Of a stretch of 64,000 bases of DNA, positions 31,618 through 39,856 are shown in pieces. How positions within the stretch are numbered: position 1 is the first letter of the stretch; every line of letters starts with the position of its first letter. The notes under the pieces are model-generated. The model had not been told where the DNA came from, searched no databases, and saw nothing but the letters and a program-made list of their open reading frames with translations. Both the position numbers and the translations under genes were made by a program. The DNA is from Micromonospora acroterricola (GTDB taxonomy: Bacteria; Actinomycetota; Actinomycetes; Mycobacteriales; Micromonosporaceae): assembly GCF_003172955.1 (NCBI RefSeq), contig NZ_QGKR01000195.1, forward strand, positions 39,632 to 103,631, given 5' to 3'.

Positions 31618-34600
31618 TCACACGGGAATCAGGTCGAACTTCTCCCAGGGGCCGATCGCCTCCCGGTTCGCGATCAGCGCCTCGGCACCGCCGTTCTCGG
31701 CGACCACGTACCTGTTGTTCACCGTCGCCCGCAGGCTGACCGAGCCGTCCGCGTTGCGGACCAGGGCGAAGGTCTCCCACGACCCGGCGGACGCCCGGTT
31801 GGCGACCAGCGGGTTGGCGCCCGCGTTCTCGGCGCAGACGAACTGGTTGTTCACCCGCGCCCGCAGCGCGACGGTGCCGCCGCCGAGATCGACCTGGTCG
31901 AACTGCTCCGAGCCGCCGACACCGGTGGCGGACGCGACCAGGTTCCCCGCGCCGGCGTTGGTGGCGCTGACGTAGCGGCCGTTGGCCTGGGCCCGCAGCG
32001 CGACCGCGCCGGTCGCCGGTGGGCCGCCGGTGAGGATCCGCAACGCGTCGACCATGCCCACCGACGTGGTCTTGTTGACGATGCGGATCGTGTGGGTGCC
32101 GTTGGCCAGCCCGGTCTTGCGGAACACGACCTGCTGGGCCTGGCGGGGGCCGGCGACGTTCAGATTGACGTTGGTCTGGAGGACGTTGTCCAGGTAGACG
32201 TCGACGTTGCCCATGTCGCTGAACCGCTCCGACAGGTACTCGACCCCGGTGCCGGTGAAGGTGTAGCTGGCCGCCGAGCCGACGGTCGTGCTGTGGTGGG
32301 TGTCGTCGTTGTAGTCGCCGTACCCCCGGGCGGTGGTGTGGTGCCAGTTGGCGTCGTAGGTCAGCATCGTGTCGTTGACCAGCCCCCCGCCGCCGACGCC
32401 GCCGAGACCGAGCGTCGAGGCGGTGCCCGACAGGCTCTTCTCGCCCTGGTTGGCGGTGCCGGTCAGGGTGGTGGCCGCGTACGTCGACAGCGGCTTGGCG
32501 GTGCGCTCCACCACGTACACCGTGTTCGCCGCGGTGGCGAAGCTGATCTCGGCGGCCGAGGTGGTGGTCAGCACGGCGTTGTCCGAGGTACGGCGGACGC
32601 GCACCTCCTGACCACCCCACGGGTTCACCACCCGGGCCGTCTTGCCGTGCAGGCTGCGCAGCCCGACGTACTTGACCTCGCCGGCCTCCCGCTCCGAGCT
32701 GACCAGGAACCCGTCCTTGGCCAGCAGCGTGAACTTCCCGACGAAGCTGGAGTCGGTCGGCACGGCCGGAAAGACCCGGATCTTGTCGTTGTACGACTGC
32801 AGCAGCGACTCGTTCATCGCCGCCAGGTGGATGCCGAGGTACTCGAAGACGCCGTTGGTGTTGTTGGTCATCCCGTTCGGATAGTTCTGGTACTTCTGCA
32901 GCATCGTCCGCATGCCCTGGAACGCCTGGTTGCCGAGGCCGAGCCGGGCGGCGTGCACGTGGTCGTTGGACCAGACGTTGCCGTACGGGTGCGGCCGCAC
33001 GTTCCAGGTGTTGATGGCGGTCTGCTGGTCGGGGTAGCCGATGCCGGTCTGGTCGTAGGGCCAGACCAGCTCCAGCGACACGTTCTCGTTGTTACGGGTC
33101 TGCGAGATCGGCGGGTCGTGCGGCAGGTACGCCCCGTTCTGGACCTGGTAGGGCGCCAGGTTGTTGACGATGGTCTGCCAGTTGGCCCGCAACCCGGCGT
33201 CGAGGCCGAGCTGCTGGCTCACCTGGATCGCCAGCGGGAAGAGCAGCCGCACCGCGGCCAGGTCGGTGATGGCGTTGCGGACGTCCCAGTACGTCTCGTG
33301 GGCGTTCGAGTTGGCCATGTACCACCGGCCGGTGGCGGCGTCGTGGTCCAGCATGTCCTCGTAGAACTTTACCGCCTCACGCATGTACGGGTAGGCGGTG
33401 TTGCGCAGGTACGCCTCGTCGTTGCTGTACCGGTACTGGAGGTACATGTTGTAGGCGGCCTCGGTGCCGGTGGAGTAGAGGTCGTTGACGTAGTCGCTGT
33501 TGACCGTGCCCCGGGCGTTGCCGTCCCAGCCCATCGTCTCCGGCACCCAGAGCCCGTCACTGCCGTAGCGGGTGGTGGTGTACGACTTCAGCGAGGCGAG
33601 GTTGCGGCTGTAGAGCCGGTTGAAGCCCGCCATCACGTCGAGGTGGTTGCTGGCCAGGAACGAGTTGTAGACGTCCCGTTGGTTCCAGTACCAGTACCCG
33701 TTGCTCCACTTGGAGTTGTCCTGGGTGGCTCGGAAGACCCCGTTGATGAAGTGCAGCGGGTAGTTGCCGTAGCCGCCGGCCGCGATCATGTAGGTCGCCA
33801 GGTAGTAGACGTTCTCCAGGTAGTCGGCGTCGCCGCCGGCGTTGGAGTACTGGACGAACGACCTGGCCCAGAAGTCGTGCCACCAGTTGCGGTAGTTGTT
33901 CAACGTGGTGGCGTAGCCGGCGCTCTTGGCCGCCGCCAGCTGGTTCTTCGCCTGGGTCACCGAGTTGAGGCCGGGCGAGTTGATCCGGCTGGCCGCGGTG
34001 AACCAGACGGTGTAGCTCGACGTGGGGGTGATCGTCAGGCGGACGCGGGTGCCGTTGACCACCTGGGAGGTGTAGGACGCTCCCTCGACCGTGGCCGCGA
34101 GGGTGTACCCGAAGTTGTTCGCATCGGTCTGCCCACGGCTCAACCCGACACCGGTGGCGTCGGCGAAGGTCGAGACGGTACGCCAGGTGTTGAGGTCCGG
34201 GACGTCGGCGATGTTCTGGACGGTGTTCATGTCCCAGAGGCTCAGGTCGAGGCCGACGCTGGTCACCCCGGGCCGGCTGTCCTCGACGTGGATGCCCATC
34301 ACCTCGGAGTTGGGCGCGCCCATGACCGTGACGGTGCGGTTGTTGTCGTACTTCGTGGTCAGCGTCCCGTCGTACAGCGAGAGTCGCTGCTCGAAGGTGG
34401 TGTAGCCGGTGTCGAGCTGCGGGTTGCTGTACAGGTTGACCAGCCCGGCGGCGTAGGTCGACTGCTGGGACAGATCGACACCGGAGACCTGGGCGGTCAG
34501 GCCGTTGGCGTTCCAGACCATGGCGCCGGTGCGGCCGTTGCCGACCGTGAGGCCGTGCAGGGGGTTGGTGTTCGGGCGGTTGTAGACGATGTCGTGCTTG

Positions 34601-34758
34601 GCCAGGTAGCCGGCCCGGTTGACGTTCAGCGTCCCGGTGCCGGCGCCGAACGCGGCGTCCGTCGGGGCCGCGGTGGCCGGTCCGGCCGGTCCGGTGGCGA
34701 CGACACCACCGGCGAGCAGGACGGCGAGCGCGATTCGTAGCGGCGTCGTCATCTTCAT
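31618..34758 (-). CDS. Secreted GH95-like glycoside hydrolase with CBM and fascin-like trefoil
   Basis: A 1046-residue secreted enzyme. ATG at 34758 has AGGAGA 8 bases upstream; the signal peptide ends GPATAAP. The N-terminal beta-domain has HGLTVGNGRTGAMVWN, as in GH95. An (alpha/alpha)6-barrel follows (about 330-700) with WSNGYWYWNQRDVYNSFLAS, NAHETYWDVRNAITDL and FEYLGIHLAAMNESLLQSY. After a beta-domain comes a CBM-like module (about 800-910: GYGDYNDDTHHST, FTGTGVEYLSE, VDVYLDNVLQT), then three fascin-like repeats ending WEKFDLIPV. Known GH95 enzymes are alpha-L-fucosidases or galactosidases. Catalytic residues cannot be aligned with certainty. Confidence 0.82.
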   Translation of the reverse strand: MKMTTPLRIALAVLLAGGVVATGPAGPATAAPTDAAFGAGTGTLNVNRAGYLAKHDIVYNRPNTNPLHGLTVGNGRTGAMVWNANGLTAQVSGVDLSQQSTYAAGLVNLYSNPQLDTGYTTFEQRLSLYDGTLTTKYDNNRTVTVMGAPNSEVMGIHVEDSRPGVTSVGLDLSLWDMNTVQNIADVPDLNTWRTVSTFADATGVGLSRGQTDANNFGYTLAATVEGASYTSQVVNGTRVRLTITPTSSYTVWFTAASRINSPGLNSVTQAKNQLAAAKSAGYATTLNNYRNWWHDFWARSFVQYSNAGGDADYLENVYYLATYMIAAGGYGNYPLHFINGVFRATQDNSKWSNGYWYWNQRDVYNSFLASNHLDVMAGFNRLYSRNLASLKSYTTTRYGSDGLWVPETMGWDGNARGTVNSDYVNDLYSTGTEAAYNMYLQYRYSNDEAYLRNTAYPYMREAVKFYEDMLDHDAATGRWYMANSNAHETYWDVRNAITDLAAVRLLFPLAIQVSQQLGLDAGLRANWQTIVNNLAPYQVQNGAYLPHDPPISQTRNNENVSLELVWPYDQTGIGYPDQQTAINTWNVRPHPYGNVWSNDHVHAARLGLGNQAFQGMRTMLQKYQNYPNGMTNNTNGVFEYLGIHLAAMNESLLQSYNDKIRVFPAVPTDSSFVGKFTLLAKDGFLVSSEREAGEVKYVGLRSLHGKTARVVNPWGGQEVRVRRTSDNAVLTTTSAAEISFATAANTVYVVERTAKPLSTYAATTLTGTANQGEKSLSGTASTLGLGGVGGGGLVNDTMLTYDANWHHTTARGYGDYNDDTHHSTTVGSAASYTFTGTGVEYLSERFSDMGNVDVYLDNVLQTNVNLNVAGPRQAQQVVFRKTGLANGTHTIRIVNKTTSVGMVDALRILTGGPPATGAVALRAQANGRYVSATNAGAGNLVASATGVGGSEQFDQVDLGGGTVALRARVNNQFVCAENAGANPLVANRASAGSWETFALVRNADGSVSLRATVNNRYVVAENGGAEALIANREAIGPWEKFDLIPV

Positions 34759-35054
34759 CGACACGATCTCCTCTGGATCGTCCGTGCGGATGCATGCCTC
34801 GCACCCCGGGGGGAGTGCCCCGGTCTGCCCACGTCCGCCGAAACGAGGGCGATGTCGAGTCGGATCTGGGAGGGTGCCCACCGCGCCGGGGTTGCCGACG
34901 ATCAGGTGAACATCGACCCACATCGTTGACATGCAGTTAACATCGGAGGTCTTCGAGGGTCAATCCCCGGCGCGGGAGAAGTTTGGGATCACTGGACGGG
35001 AGCGCGGTGCGAGACATCGGATCTATTGCGTCCCGCATGATCGGTTGCCGCAGC
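34759..35054. other. Intergenic region between GH95-like and DnaJ-domain genes
   Basis: The right part should hold the leftward promoter of the GH95-like gene. TTGACA occurs on the plus strand at 34926-34931 but no plus-strand gene follows. No supported ORF or strong hairpin. Confidence 0.35.
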
Positions 35055-36149
35055 TCACCGCAGCCAGCGGACGTGTTCCTCGATCCCGTGGAGCGCCTTT
35101 CGCCAGGCGTTGCTGACCAGCCCCCCGTTGAGCGACGCGAGTTGACGCCGTGCGCCCCACCCGGCCACCGGCTTGTCGACGCTCCGGAACAGGTCGTCGA
35201 GATAATCCAGCGGTGAGCCCACGGTCAGCAGCCTGAGCACGTCGTCGATACTGAACGCCTCGGAGACCTCTCGAACGAAGTCGCGGTTGGCGACGAACAA
35301 CGCCGGGACCCACTGCGTCGGCGGATACCGCAGGCTGTAGAGAACGAGGTCGAAGTCGAAGCAATGGTCGTCGTCCGGCTCTGTCGCCGTGCTGCCCAAC
35401 TGGTCGACGAAGTCTTCCCAGCCCGCCAATCTCGCCAATTCATGCGCTTCGGTCCTGGCCACATACTTGCGCATCGACTCCAAAGACCGGAAAAGGAGCA
35501 GGCGGCTCTGCGCGCCGGGGAAAACAGCCTCGGTCCGTTCTTCGTCGAGATACGCCCGGAGCGTGTAACCCCTTTCCCCGGAGCGGAGCGACATTGCAAT
35601 CGGGTGAATGGTCGACGACGCGCCCGAGAATTTGTCCTGCTGGCTCGCCCCCGCGAGTCCCGGGTGCGTCCACTGAGCCCTGGGGTGCTCCCGCTCGCGG
35701 GTCTCCCGCTCACGGTCCTGCCGTTCCCGTGCCTCGCGTTCGCGGTCCCGGCGGTCGTGCGTCTCACGCTCACGGTTCTGGCGTTCGCGGGTCTGACGTT
35801 CGCGGTCCTCGCGCTCACGGGTCTGACGTTCGCGGTCCTCGCGCTCACGGGTCTGACGTTCGCGGTCCTGACGTTCGCGGTTCTGGCGTTCACGTGTCTG
35901 GCGTTCCTGGCGTTCGCGACTCTGTCGGTCGCGGGCCGCGCGCTCGTGGGCGGCGGTCAGATGTTCGTACGCCGCGTTGATCTGCTGCATCTGCCGGGTG
36001 ACTTCCTCCCGGACCTTCGCGGGACTCGACTGATGCTTGTCGGGATGCCAGATCTGCACGAGAACGAGGTAACGCTCACGGATCTCCGCGACCGACGATT
36101 CGCGCGTCACGCCGAGAAGCGTGTACGGATCCTGTCCGTCAGGGACCAT
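35055..36149 (-). CDS. DnaJ-domain protein with long Arg/Glu repeat
   Basis: A 364-residue protein. The N-terminal J domain has DPYTLLGVTRESSVAEIRERY and the essential HPD in IWHPDKHQ, so it should stimulate an Hsp70. Residues about 70-155 form a near-continuous Arg/Glu/Gln repeat of RERQ and RERED units, a probable single alpha-helix or coiled coil; the DNA there contains 30-bp near-exact repeats. The C-terminal 200 residues (SGERGYTLRAYLDEERTEAV, DDDHCFDFDLVLYSLRYP) match no domain I recognise. ATG 36158 is also possible. There is no zinc-finger or DnaJ C-domain, so it is a type III J-protein. Confidence 0.82.
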   Translation of the reverse strand: MVPDGQDPYTLLGVTRESSVAEIRERYLVLVQIWHPDKHQSSPAKVREEVTRQMQQINAAYEHLTAAHERAARDRQSRERQERQTRERQNRERQDRERQTREREDRERQTREREDRERQTRERQNRERETHDRRDREREARERQDRERETREREHPRAQWTHPGLAGASQQDKFSGASSTIHPIAMSLRSGERGYTLRAYLDEERTEAVFPGAQSRLLLFRSLESMRKYVARTEAHELARLAGWEDFVDQLGSTATEPDDDHCFDFDLVLYSLRYPPTQWVPALFVANRDFVREVSEAFSIDDVLRLLTVGSPLDYLDDLFRSVDKPVAGWGARRQLASLNGGLVSNAWRKALHGIEEHVRWLR

Positions 36150-36254
36150 GATATCCACCGGATCTTACGAATAATCGGTTCGCGCGTGCCGCCGTGATCA
36201 TAACAGCAATTGTCGATGCCTACGGACCCCGCCCCGCTCGGCAAGGCAGCGGCC

Positions 36255-36806
36255 CTACCCCTGACTGGCCAGTCGCGCGACCGCCTGGGCCACCATCCTC
36301 GCGCGCGTCTCCGGGGTGCGGGCCTTGAGCAGCGGCAGGATCACGGCGTACCGGGCGGATCGACCGAGCCGCTCGAAGGCCACGGTTGCGCGGGGGTCGC
36401 CAGCCAGCGCGGCCGTGAGATCGGGCGGGACGGCGGCGGCGCGCTGCGACTCGTACGCCGCGTCCCACCGCCCGTCGGCCTTCGCGGCGGCGACCTCCGC
36501 CAGCCCCGCGGGCCGCATCCGCCCGGCCGCAGCCAGCGCCTCGACCTTCGCCACATTGACCTGCGACCACGAGCTTCGCGGTCGGCGGCGCGAGTACCGC
36601 TGGAGGAACGACACGTCGTCGTGGGACCTGCGCTGGCCGTCGATCCAGCCGTAGCAGAGGGCCACGTCGAGCGCGTCCACGATCGTGATCGAGGCGAGCC
36701 CCGAGTGGCGCCGGGCGATCCGCAGCCATGCCTCGCCGCTCACCTCGTGCTGCCCGGCCAGCCAGGACTCCCATGCCGCGGCATCGGGGAAGTCGAGCAC
36801 GTCCAC
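36255..36806 (-). CDS. YdeI/OmpD-associated family protein
   Basis: A 183-residue cytosolic protein. FPDAAAWESWLAGQH, the conserved DVALCYGWIDGQRRSHDD and YSRRRPRSSWSQVNVAKVEAL identify the YdeI/OmdA family, with an alpha-helical C-terminal bacteriocin-protection-type segment (RWDAAYESQRAAAVPPDL). Its biochemical role is poorly known. It starts 1-2 bases after the VOC gene stop, so the two form a translationally coupled pair. Confidence 0.88.
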   Translation of the reverse strand: MDVLDFPDAAAWESWLAGQHEVSGEAWLRIARRHSGLASITIVDALDVALCYGWIDGQRRSHDDVSFLQRYSRRRPRSSWSQVNVAKVEALAAAGRMRPAGLAEVAAAKADGRWDAAYESQRAAAVPPDLTAALAGDPRATVAFERLGRSARYAVILPLLKARTPETRARMVAQAVARLASQG

Positions 36807-36807
36807 G

Positions 36808-37233
36808 TCATTCCGCCGTCATCGACGAGAGGACGTCGCGGTAGTGGGGGTTGCTCATGACGCCCAGCACGTTGCCGAACGGGTCGACCACCGAGGCCGT
36901 GACGAACCCCTCGTCCCCGTGCGGCGTGATCGGCTGGTACTCCGTGGCGCCCATCGCCAGCAGCCGCGCCACGGTGGCGTCGAGGTCGTCGACGTGCCAG
37001 TGCATGACGGCGCCGCCGGGCCCGCTCGCCGCGCCGGCCGGCGCGTACCGGCGGTCGATGATGCCCAGCTCGCCCTGGTAGTCGCCGATGCGGAACTCGG
37101 TGTACGCCGGTCGCCCATCGGGGCCCGGCCGGAGGAAGTACGCCTTCGTGCCCAGGAACTCCTCGTACCAGGCGGTGGCCGCGGCCACGTCGTCCGCCCA
37201 GAAGTTGAGTGTGGCGAAGCCTCGCAGGCTCAT
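36808..37233 (-). CDS. VOC family (glyoxalase/bleomycin-resistance fold) protein
   Basis: A 141-residue protein with two beta-alpha-beta-beta-beta modules: MSLRGFATLNFWADDVAAATAWYEEFLG, and AVMHWHVDDLDATVARLLAMG ending VVDPFGNVLGVMSNPHY. HWHV and the C-terminal acidic/His residues could bind a metal. The substrate is unknown. ATG at 37233 was chosen over the upstream open frame because the fold starts here and GGGGACAC precedes it. Two inverted repeats lie immediately upstream, likely control sites for this pair. Confidence 0.88.
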   Translation of the reverse strand: MSLRGFATLNFWADDVAAATAWYEEFLGTKAYFLRPGPDGRPAYTEFRIGDYQGELGIIDRRYAPAGAASGPGGAVMHWHVDDLDATVARLLAMGATEYQPITPHGDEGFVTASVVDPFGNVLGVMSNPHYRDVLSSMTAE

Positions 37234-37277
37234 CGTGTGTCCCCTCGTCGATGCCGTCGTGGGCCACGCTATCGACG

Positions 37278-37302
37278 ATTGCGGAAGGAGAGCTTCCGCA
37301 AT
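37278..37302. promoter_or_regulatory. Inverted repeat upstream of the VOC gene
   Basis: Perfect 10-bp arms ATTGCGGAAG/CTTCCGCAAT with spacer GAGAG, 45 bp upstream of the VOC start. Operator-like in size and symmetry; no regulator is adjacent. Confidence 0.5.
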
Positions 37303-37306
37303 GAAC

Positions 37307-37340
37307 TGTCGAAGTATTCCTCGCTGAAATACTTGCGACA
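37307..37340. promoter_or_regulatory. Second inverted repeat upstream of the VOC gene
   Basis: Arms TGTCGAAGTATT and AATACTTGCGACA (one bulged G) around CCTCGCTG. It follows the first repeat by 4 bp, and the pair lies between the divergent VOC and small secreted-protein genes. Confidence 0.4.
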
Positions 37341-37395
37341 GCAACAAGACCGAGCAACGATGATCTCAACAGTTGTCGATGTATGGGAGTGGTGC

Positions 37396-37722
37396 ATGCG
37401 AGCACGAGCAGCCAGGGCCGGAGCCGTTCTGACCATGTCCGCGATCATGACAGCCGGGCTCGGTCTCCTGGCAACGCCCGCCTCGGCGCAGGAATCCGGC
37501 CTGACCTTCTACAGTGGAACATTCGCCACGAGGGTCGCGAACGTCCCCGCCCCGACCGGCGCCTGCACGGCGCTGCCCCCGACCGCGGACAGCCACGTCG
37601 GATGGAGCGGCTTCCGGGACGTCACCTTCTACCAGACCCCGGACTGCTCCGGGCAGGCGACCGGCGTGGGCACGCTCCGCACCTACGAAGCCGGACGCTG
37701 GACGAGCTTCCGCGCCGTCTGA
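37396..37722 (+). CDS. Small secreted protein of unknown function
   Basis: A 108-residue precursor. GGGAG lies 6 bases before ATG 37396, and the longer open frame upstream crosses the VOC promoter. The signal peptide ends LLATPASAQE. The mature chain of about 75 residues has a repeated beta pattern (GLTFYSGTFATRVANV; GWSGFRDVTFYQTPDC; GVGTLRTYEAGRWTSFRAV) and two Cys that probably pair. The pattern is like small beta-crystallin or inhibitor-I36 folds, but that is a guess. It has no obvious operon partner. Confidence 0.7.
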   Translation: MRARAARAGAVLTMSAIMTAGLGLLATPASAQESGLTFYSGTFATRVANVPAPTGACTALPPTADSHVGWSGFRDVTFYQTPDCSGQATGVGTLRTYEAGRWTSFRAV

Positions 37723-37788
37723 CCCACCGATGCCGGGACGGGCGGGAGACCGACGTGTCGCCCCGCCCGCCCGGTGTCGCGCTGCGGA

Positions 37789-38640
37789 TCAGAAGAGAGT
37801 CAGGGGCTCGACCGGTATCGGCTCGGGCAACGCGGCGAGTTCGGGTACGCGCGCCCGGACCTCGTCGTGGAAGCGGCGGGCGAGCACGGGTGCGTCGGCG
37901 TTGTCCGGGGTGTGGATGAACACCGTCGGGGAGCGCCCCTCGCGCAGCCAGTCGGCGACGATGTCGACCCAGCGTTGCCACCCCTCGACCGTCCGCGTGG
38001 TGTCGTCGCGACCGAGGTAGCGGACGATCGGCCGGTCGGTCAGCGCGAGCGAGCGGAGCGGCACCCGTGGCTTCTTCGTCCAGGCGTCCCGCTCCCCGTC
38101 GCTGGTCGGCGGGCTCGCGAAGAACGCGGTGGTGTCGAAGGGAACCCACTCCGCGGCCGCCGCGGTGAGGGTCTCCTCCAGGAGCCGGGTCGCGCGGGCG
38201 TCGGTGAAGAAGGCCGGATGGCGGACCTCGACGGCGTACCGGTGGGACCCGGGAAGCCGGGCCAGGAAGCGGCTCAGGGTCGGGACATCGGCCGGGGAGA
38301 ACGACCCGGGCAACTGGATCCAGAGCGCGTGGGCGCGCGGGCCGAGCGGCTCGACCGCCTCCAGGAAGGCCCGCATCGGCTCATCGGCGTCGGTGAGCCG
38401 GCGTTCGTGTGTGACGACCTTGGGAAGCTTGAGGACGAACCGGAAGTCGGGATCGGTCTGCGCCGCCCACGACGCCACGGTCTCCCGCGCCGGCGTCGCG
38501 TAGAACGTCGTGTTTCCCTCGACGGCGTCGCACCAGCTGGCGTAGTGCCGCAGACGCTCCTGCGGCGGCAGTGGGTGCGCCAGCAGGCGCCCCTGCCACG
38601 ACCTGTGGGTCCACATCGCGCACCCCACGTGCAGACGCAT
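37789..38640 (-). CDS. DUF72 family protein
   Basis: A 283-residue TIM-barrel-like protein. MRLHVGCAMWTHRSWQG, the WCDAVEGNTTFYATP segment, FVLKLPKVVTHERRL, WIQLPGSFSP, YAVEVRHPAFF and VFIHTPDNADAPVLA together match DUF72 (YecE). The N-terminal W-x-x-x-W and E-x-N-x-x-F-Y motifs are intact. Function is unknown, possibly nucleic-acid related. It is divergent from the glycosyltransferase gene, 111 bp apart. Confidence 0.9.
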   Translation of the reverse strand: MRLHVGCAMWTHRSWQGRLLAHPLPPQERLRHYASWCDAVEGNTTFYATPARETVASWAAQTDPDFRFVLKLPKVVTHERRLTDADEPMRAFLEAVEPLGPRAHALWIQLPGSFSPADVPTLSRFLARLPGSHRYAVEVRHPAFFTDARATRLLEETLTAAAAEWVPFDTTAFFASPPTSDGERDAWTKKPRVPLRSLALTDRPIVRYLGRDDTTRTVEGWQRWVDIVADWLREGRSPTVFIHTPDNADAPVLARRFHDEVRARVPELAALPEPIPVEPLTLF

Positions 38641-38751
38641 GACCGTCCTTCCCACCGGTGAACCGCGCCCCGGCGGTCTGACCGGGGCCCACGGTATACG
38701 TGCCGCCGGACGGTACGGGGCCGGCGGTGCGGGCGTGTAGCGTCCGCCGAC

Positions 38752-39768
38752 ATGCGCGTGCTGTTCGCCAGCCTGGCGTCCGTCGGTCACACCTACCCGC
38801 TGATCCCGCTGGCGATCGCCGCGCGGGACGCCGGCCACGAGGTGCACTTCGCCGCCGGGTCGGAGGTGCACGAGCCGCTGGCCGCGAACGGCCTGCGGCC
38901 GTTCCGGCCCGGCGACGCGTTCTACGAGGTGTACGCCGAGGATCTCGAACCGGAGCTGGCGCGGCTGCGCCCCGACCTGGTGGTGCACGAGTGGGGGCTG
39001 CCGGGCGCGGCCGTCGCCGCCCAGCGGGCCGGCATCCCGGGGATCTGGCACGGGTTCGGCCGGATGTTTCCCGACGGCATCGGTCTCGAGCTGCCCACGA
39101 GGAACGCCGAGGTCGCCGGCCGGGCGCACCTCGACATCTGCCCGCCCTCCCTGCAGGACAAGGGGTTCCTCGCCACGGAACGGCGCATCGAGTTGCGGCC
39201 GGTCCCGTACTCGACGCCGGCCCCGGTGCCCGTCTGGGTCACCGACCGCGCGTCCCGTCCGCTGGTCTACCTGACGCTCGGCACCGCGTTCGGTACGGCG
39301 GAGCTGCTGCGGACGGCCATCGCGGGTCTGGCGGCGCTGGGCGGGCGGGTGGTGGTCGCCGCCGGTCGGGTGCCCCCCCAGCAGCTGGGCGAGATTCCCG
39401 ACCGCGTCACGGTGCGGTCGTGGGTGCCGCAGACGGAGTTGCTGCCGCACGTCGACGTGGTGGTGCACCACGGCGGCAGCGGCACCACCCTCGGCGCGCT
39501 CGCGGTCGGCGTCCCGCAACTGATGCTGCCGCAGGGCGCCGACCAGTTCGCCAACGCGGAGGCGGTCAGCTCCGCGGGCGCCGCCCTGCGCCTGCTCCCC
39601 GACCAGGTCGACGCGGACGCCGTGGCCGAGCACGCCCGGCGGCTGCTGCCCCGCCAGGGGAACACCGAGCACCGCGACGCGGCCCGGACGATCGCCGAGG
39701 AGATCGCCCGCATGCCCTCCCCGGCCGCCGTCGCCCACCGCCTACCGGAGTACGCCGAGGCCGGCTGA
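38752..39768 (+). CDS. GT1 family glycosyltransferase (MGT/EryCIII-like)
   Basis: A 338-residue GT-B glycosyltransferase. RVLFASLASVGHTYPLIPLAIAARDAGHEV is the N-terminal acceptor-domain signature. The nucleotide-sugar site is SWVPQTELLPHVDVVVHHGG followed by GSGTTLGALAVGVPQLMLPQ and GADQFANAEAV. It is shorter than macrolide or glycopeptide GTs (about 390-420), with a reduced N-terminal domain. No biosynthetic cluster surrounds it, so the acceptor may be a xenobiotic or small cellular molecule; its role is unknown. Confidence 0.88.
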   Translation: MRVLFASLASVGHTYPLIPLAIAARDAGHEVHFAAGSEVHEPLAANGLRPFRPGDAFYEVYAEDLEPELARLRPDLVVHEWGLPGAAVAAQRAGIPGIWHGFGRMFPDGIGLELPTRNAEVAGRAHLDICPPSLQDKGFLATERRIELRPVPYSTPAPVPVWVTDRASRPLVYLTLGTAFGTAELLRTAIAGLAALGGRVVVAAGRVPPQQLGEIPDRVTVRSWVPQTELLPHVDVVVHHGGSGTTLGALAVGVPQLMLPQGADQFANAEAVSSAGAALRLLPDQVDADAVAEHARRLLPRQGNTEHRDAARTIAEEIARMPSPAAVAHRLPEYAEAG

Positions 39769-39808
39769 CGCCGGCCGTTGGGTCGGCCACCGGAGTTGTC
39801 CCAGTGAT

Positions 39809-39855
39809 CGTCAACTTCAGGTTGACGGAACGGGAGCGTCAACTTATGGTTGACG
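39809..39855. promoter_or_regulatory. Doubled palindromic operator over the Clp-N/HTH gene start
   Basis: Two copies of CGTCAAC-N5-GTTGACG, at 39809-39827 (spacer TTCAG) and 39837-39855 (spacer TTATG). Their centres are 28 bp apart, almost three helical turns. The second ends 1 bp before the ATG at 39857. The placement would repress transcription or translation of the downstream gene, whose own HTH makes autoregulation likely. Confidence 0.65.
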
Positions 39856-39856
39856 C

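Noticed and set aside
31054..34740. Plus-strand ORF of 1228 codons
   Set aside because: It is wholly antisense to the GH95-like and ThuA genes, is Val/Gly/Arg-rich without domains, and comes from third-position GC bias.
35690..35935. CRISPR-like direct repeats
   Set aside because: The 30-bp repeats are contiguous, in frame and code for Arg/Glu units; there are no spacers.
35364..36197. Plus-strand ORF with repeated LTFAVLALTG units
   Set aside because: It is the antisense reading of the Arg/Glu repeat of the DnaJ-domain gene, not a membrane protein.
38752..39768. Macrolide-resistance or antibiotic-biosynthesis glycosyltransferase
   Set aside because: GT1 fold is clear, but no polyketide, peptide or deoxysugar genes lie near and the protein is short for that group.
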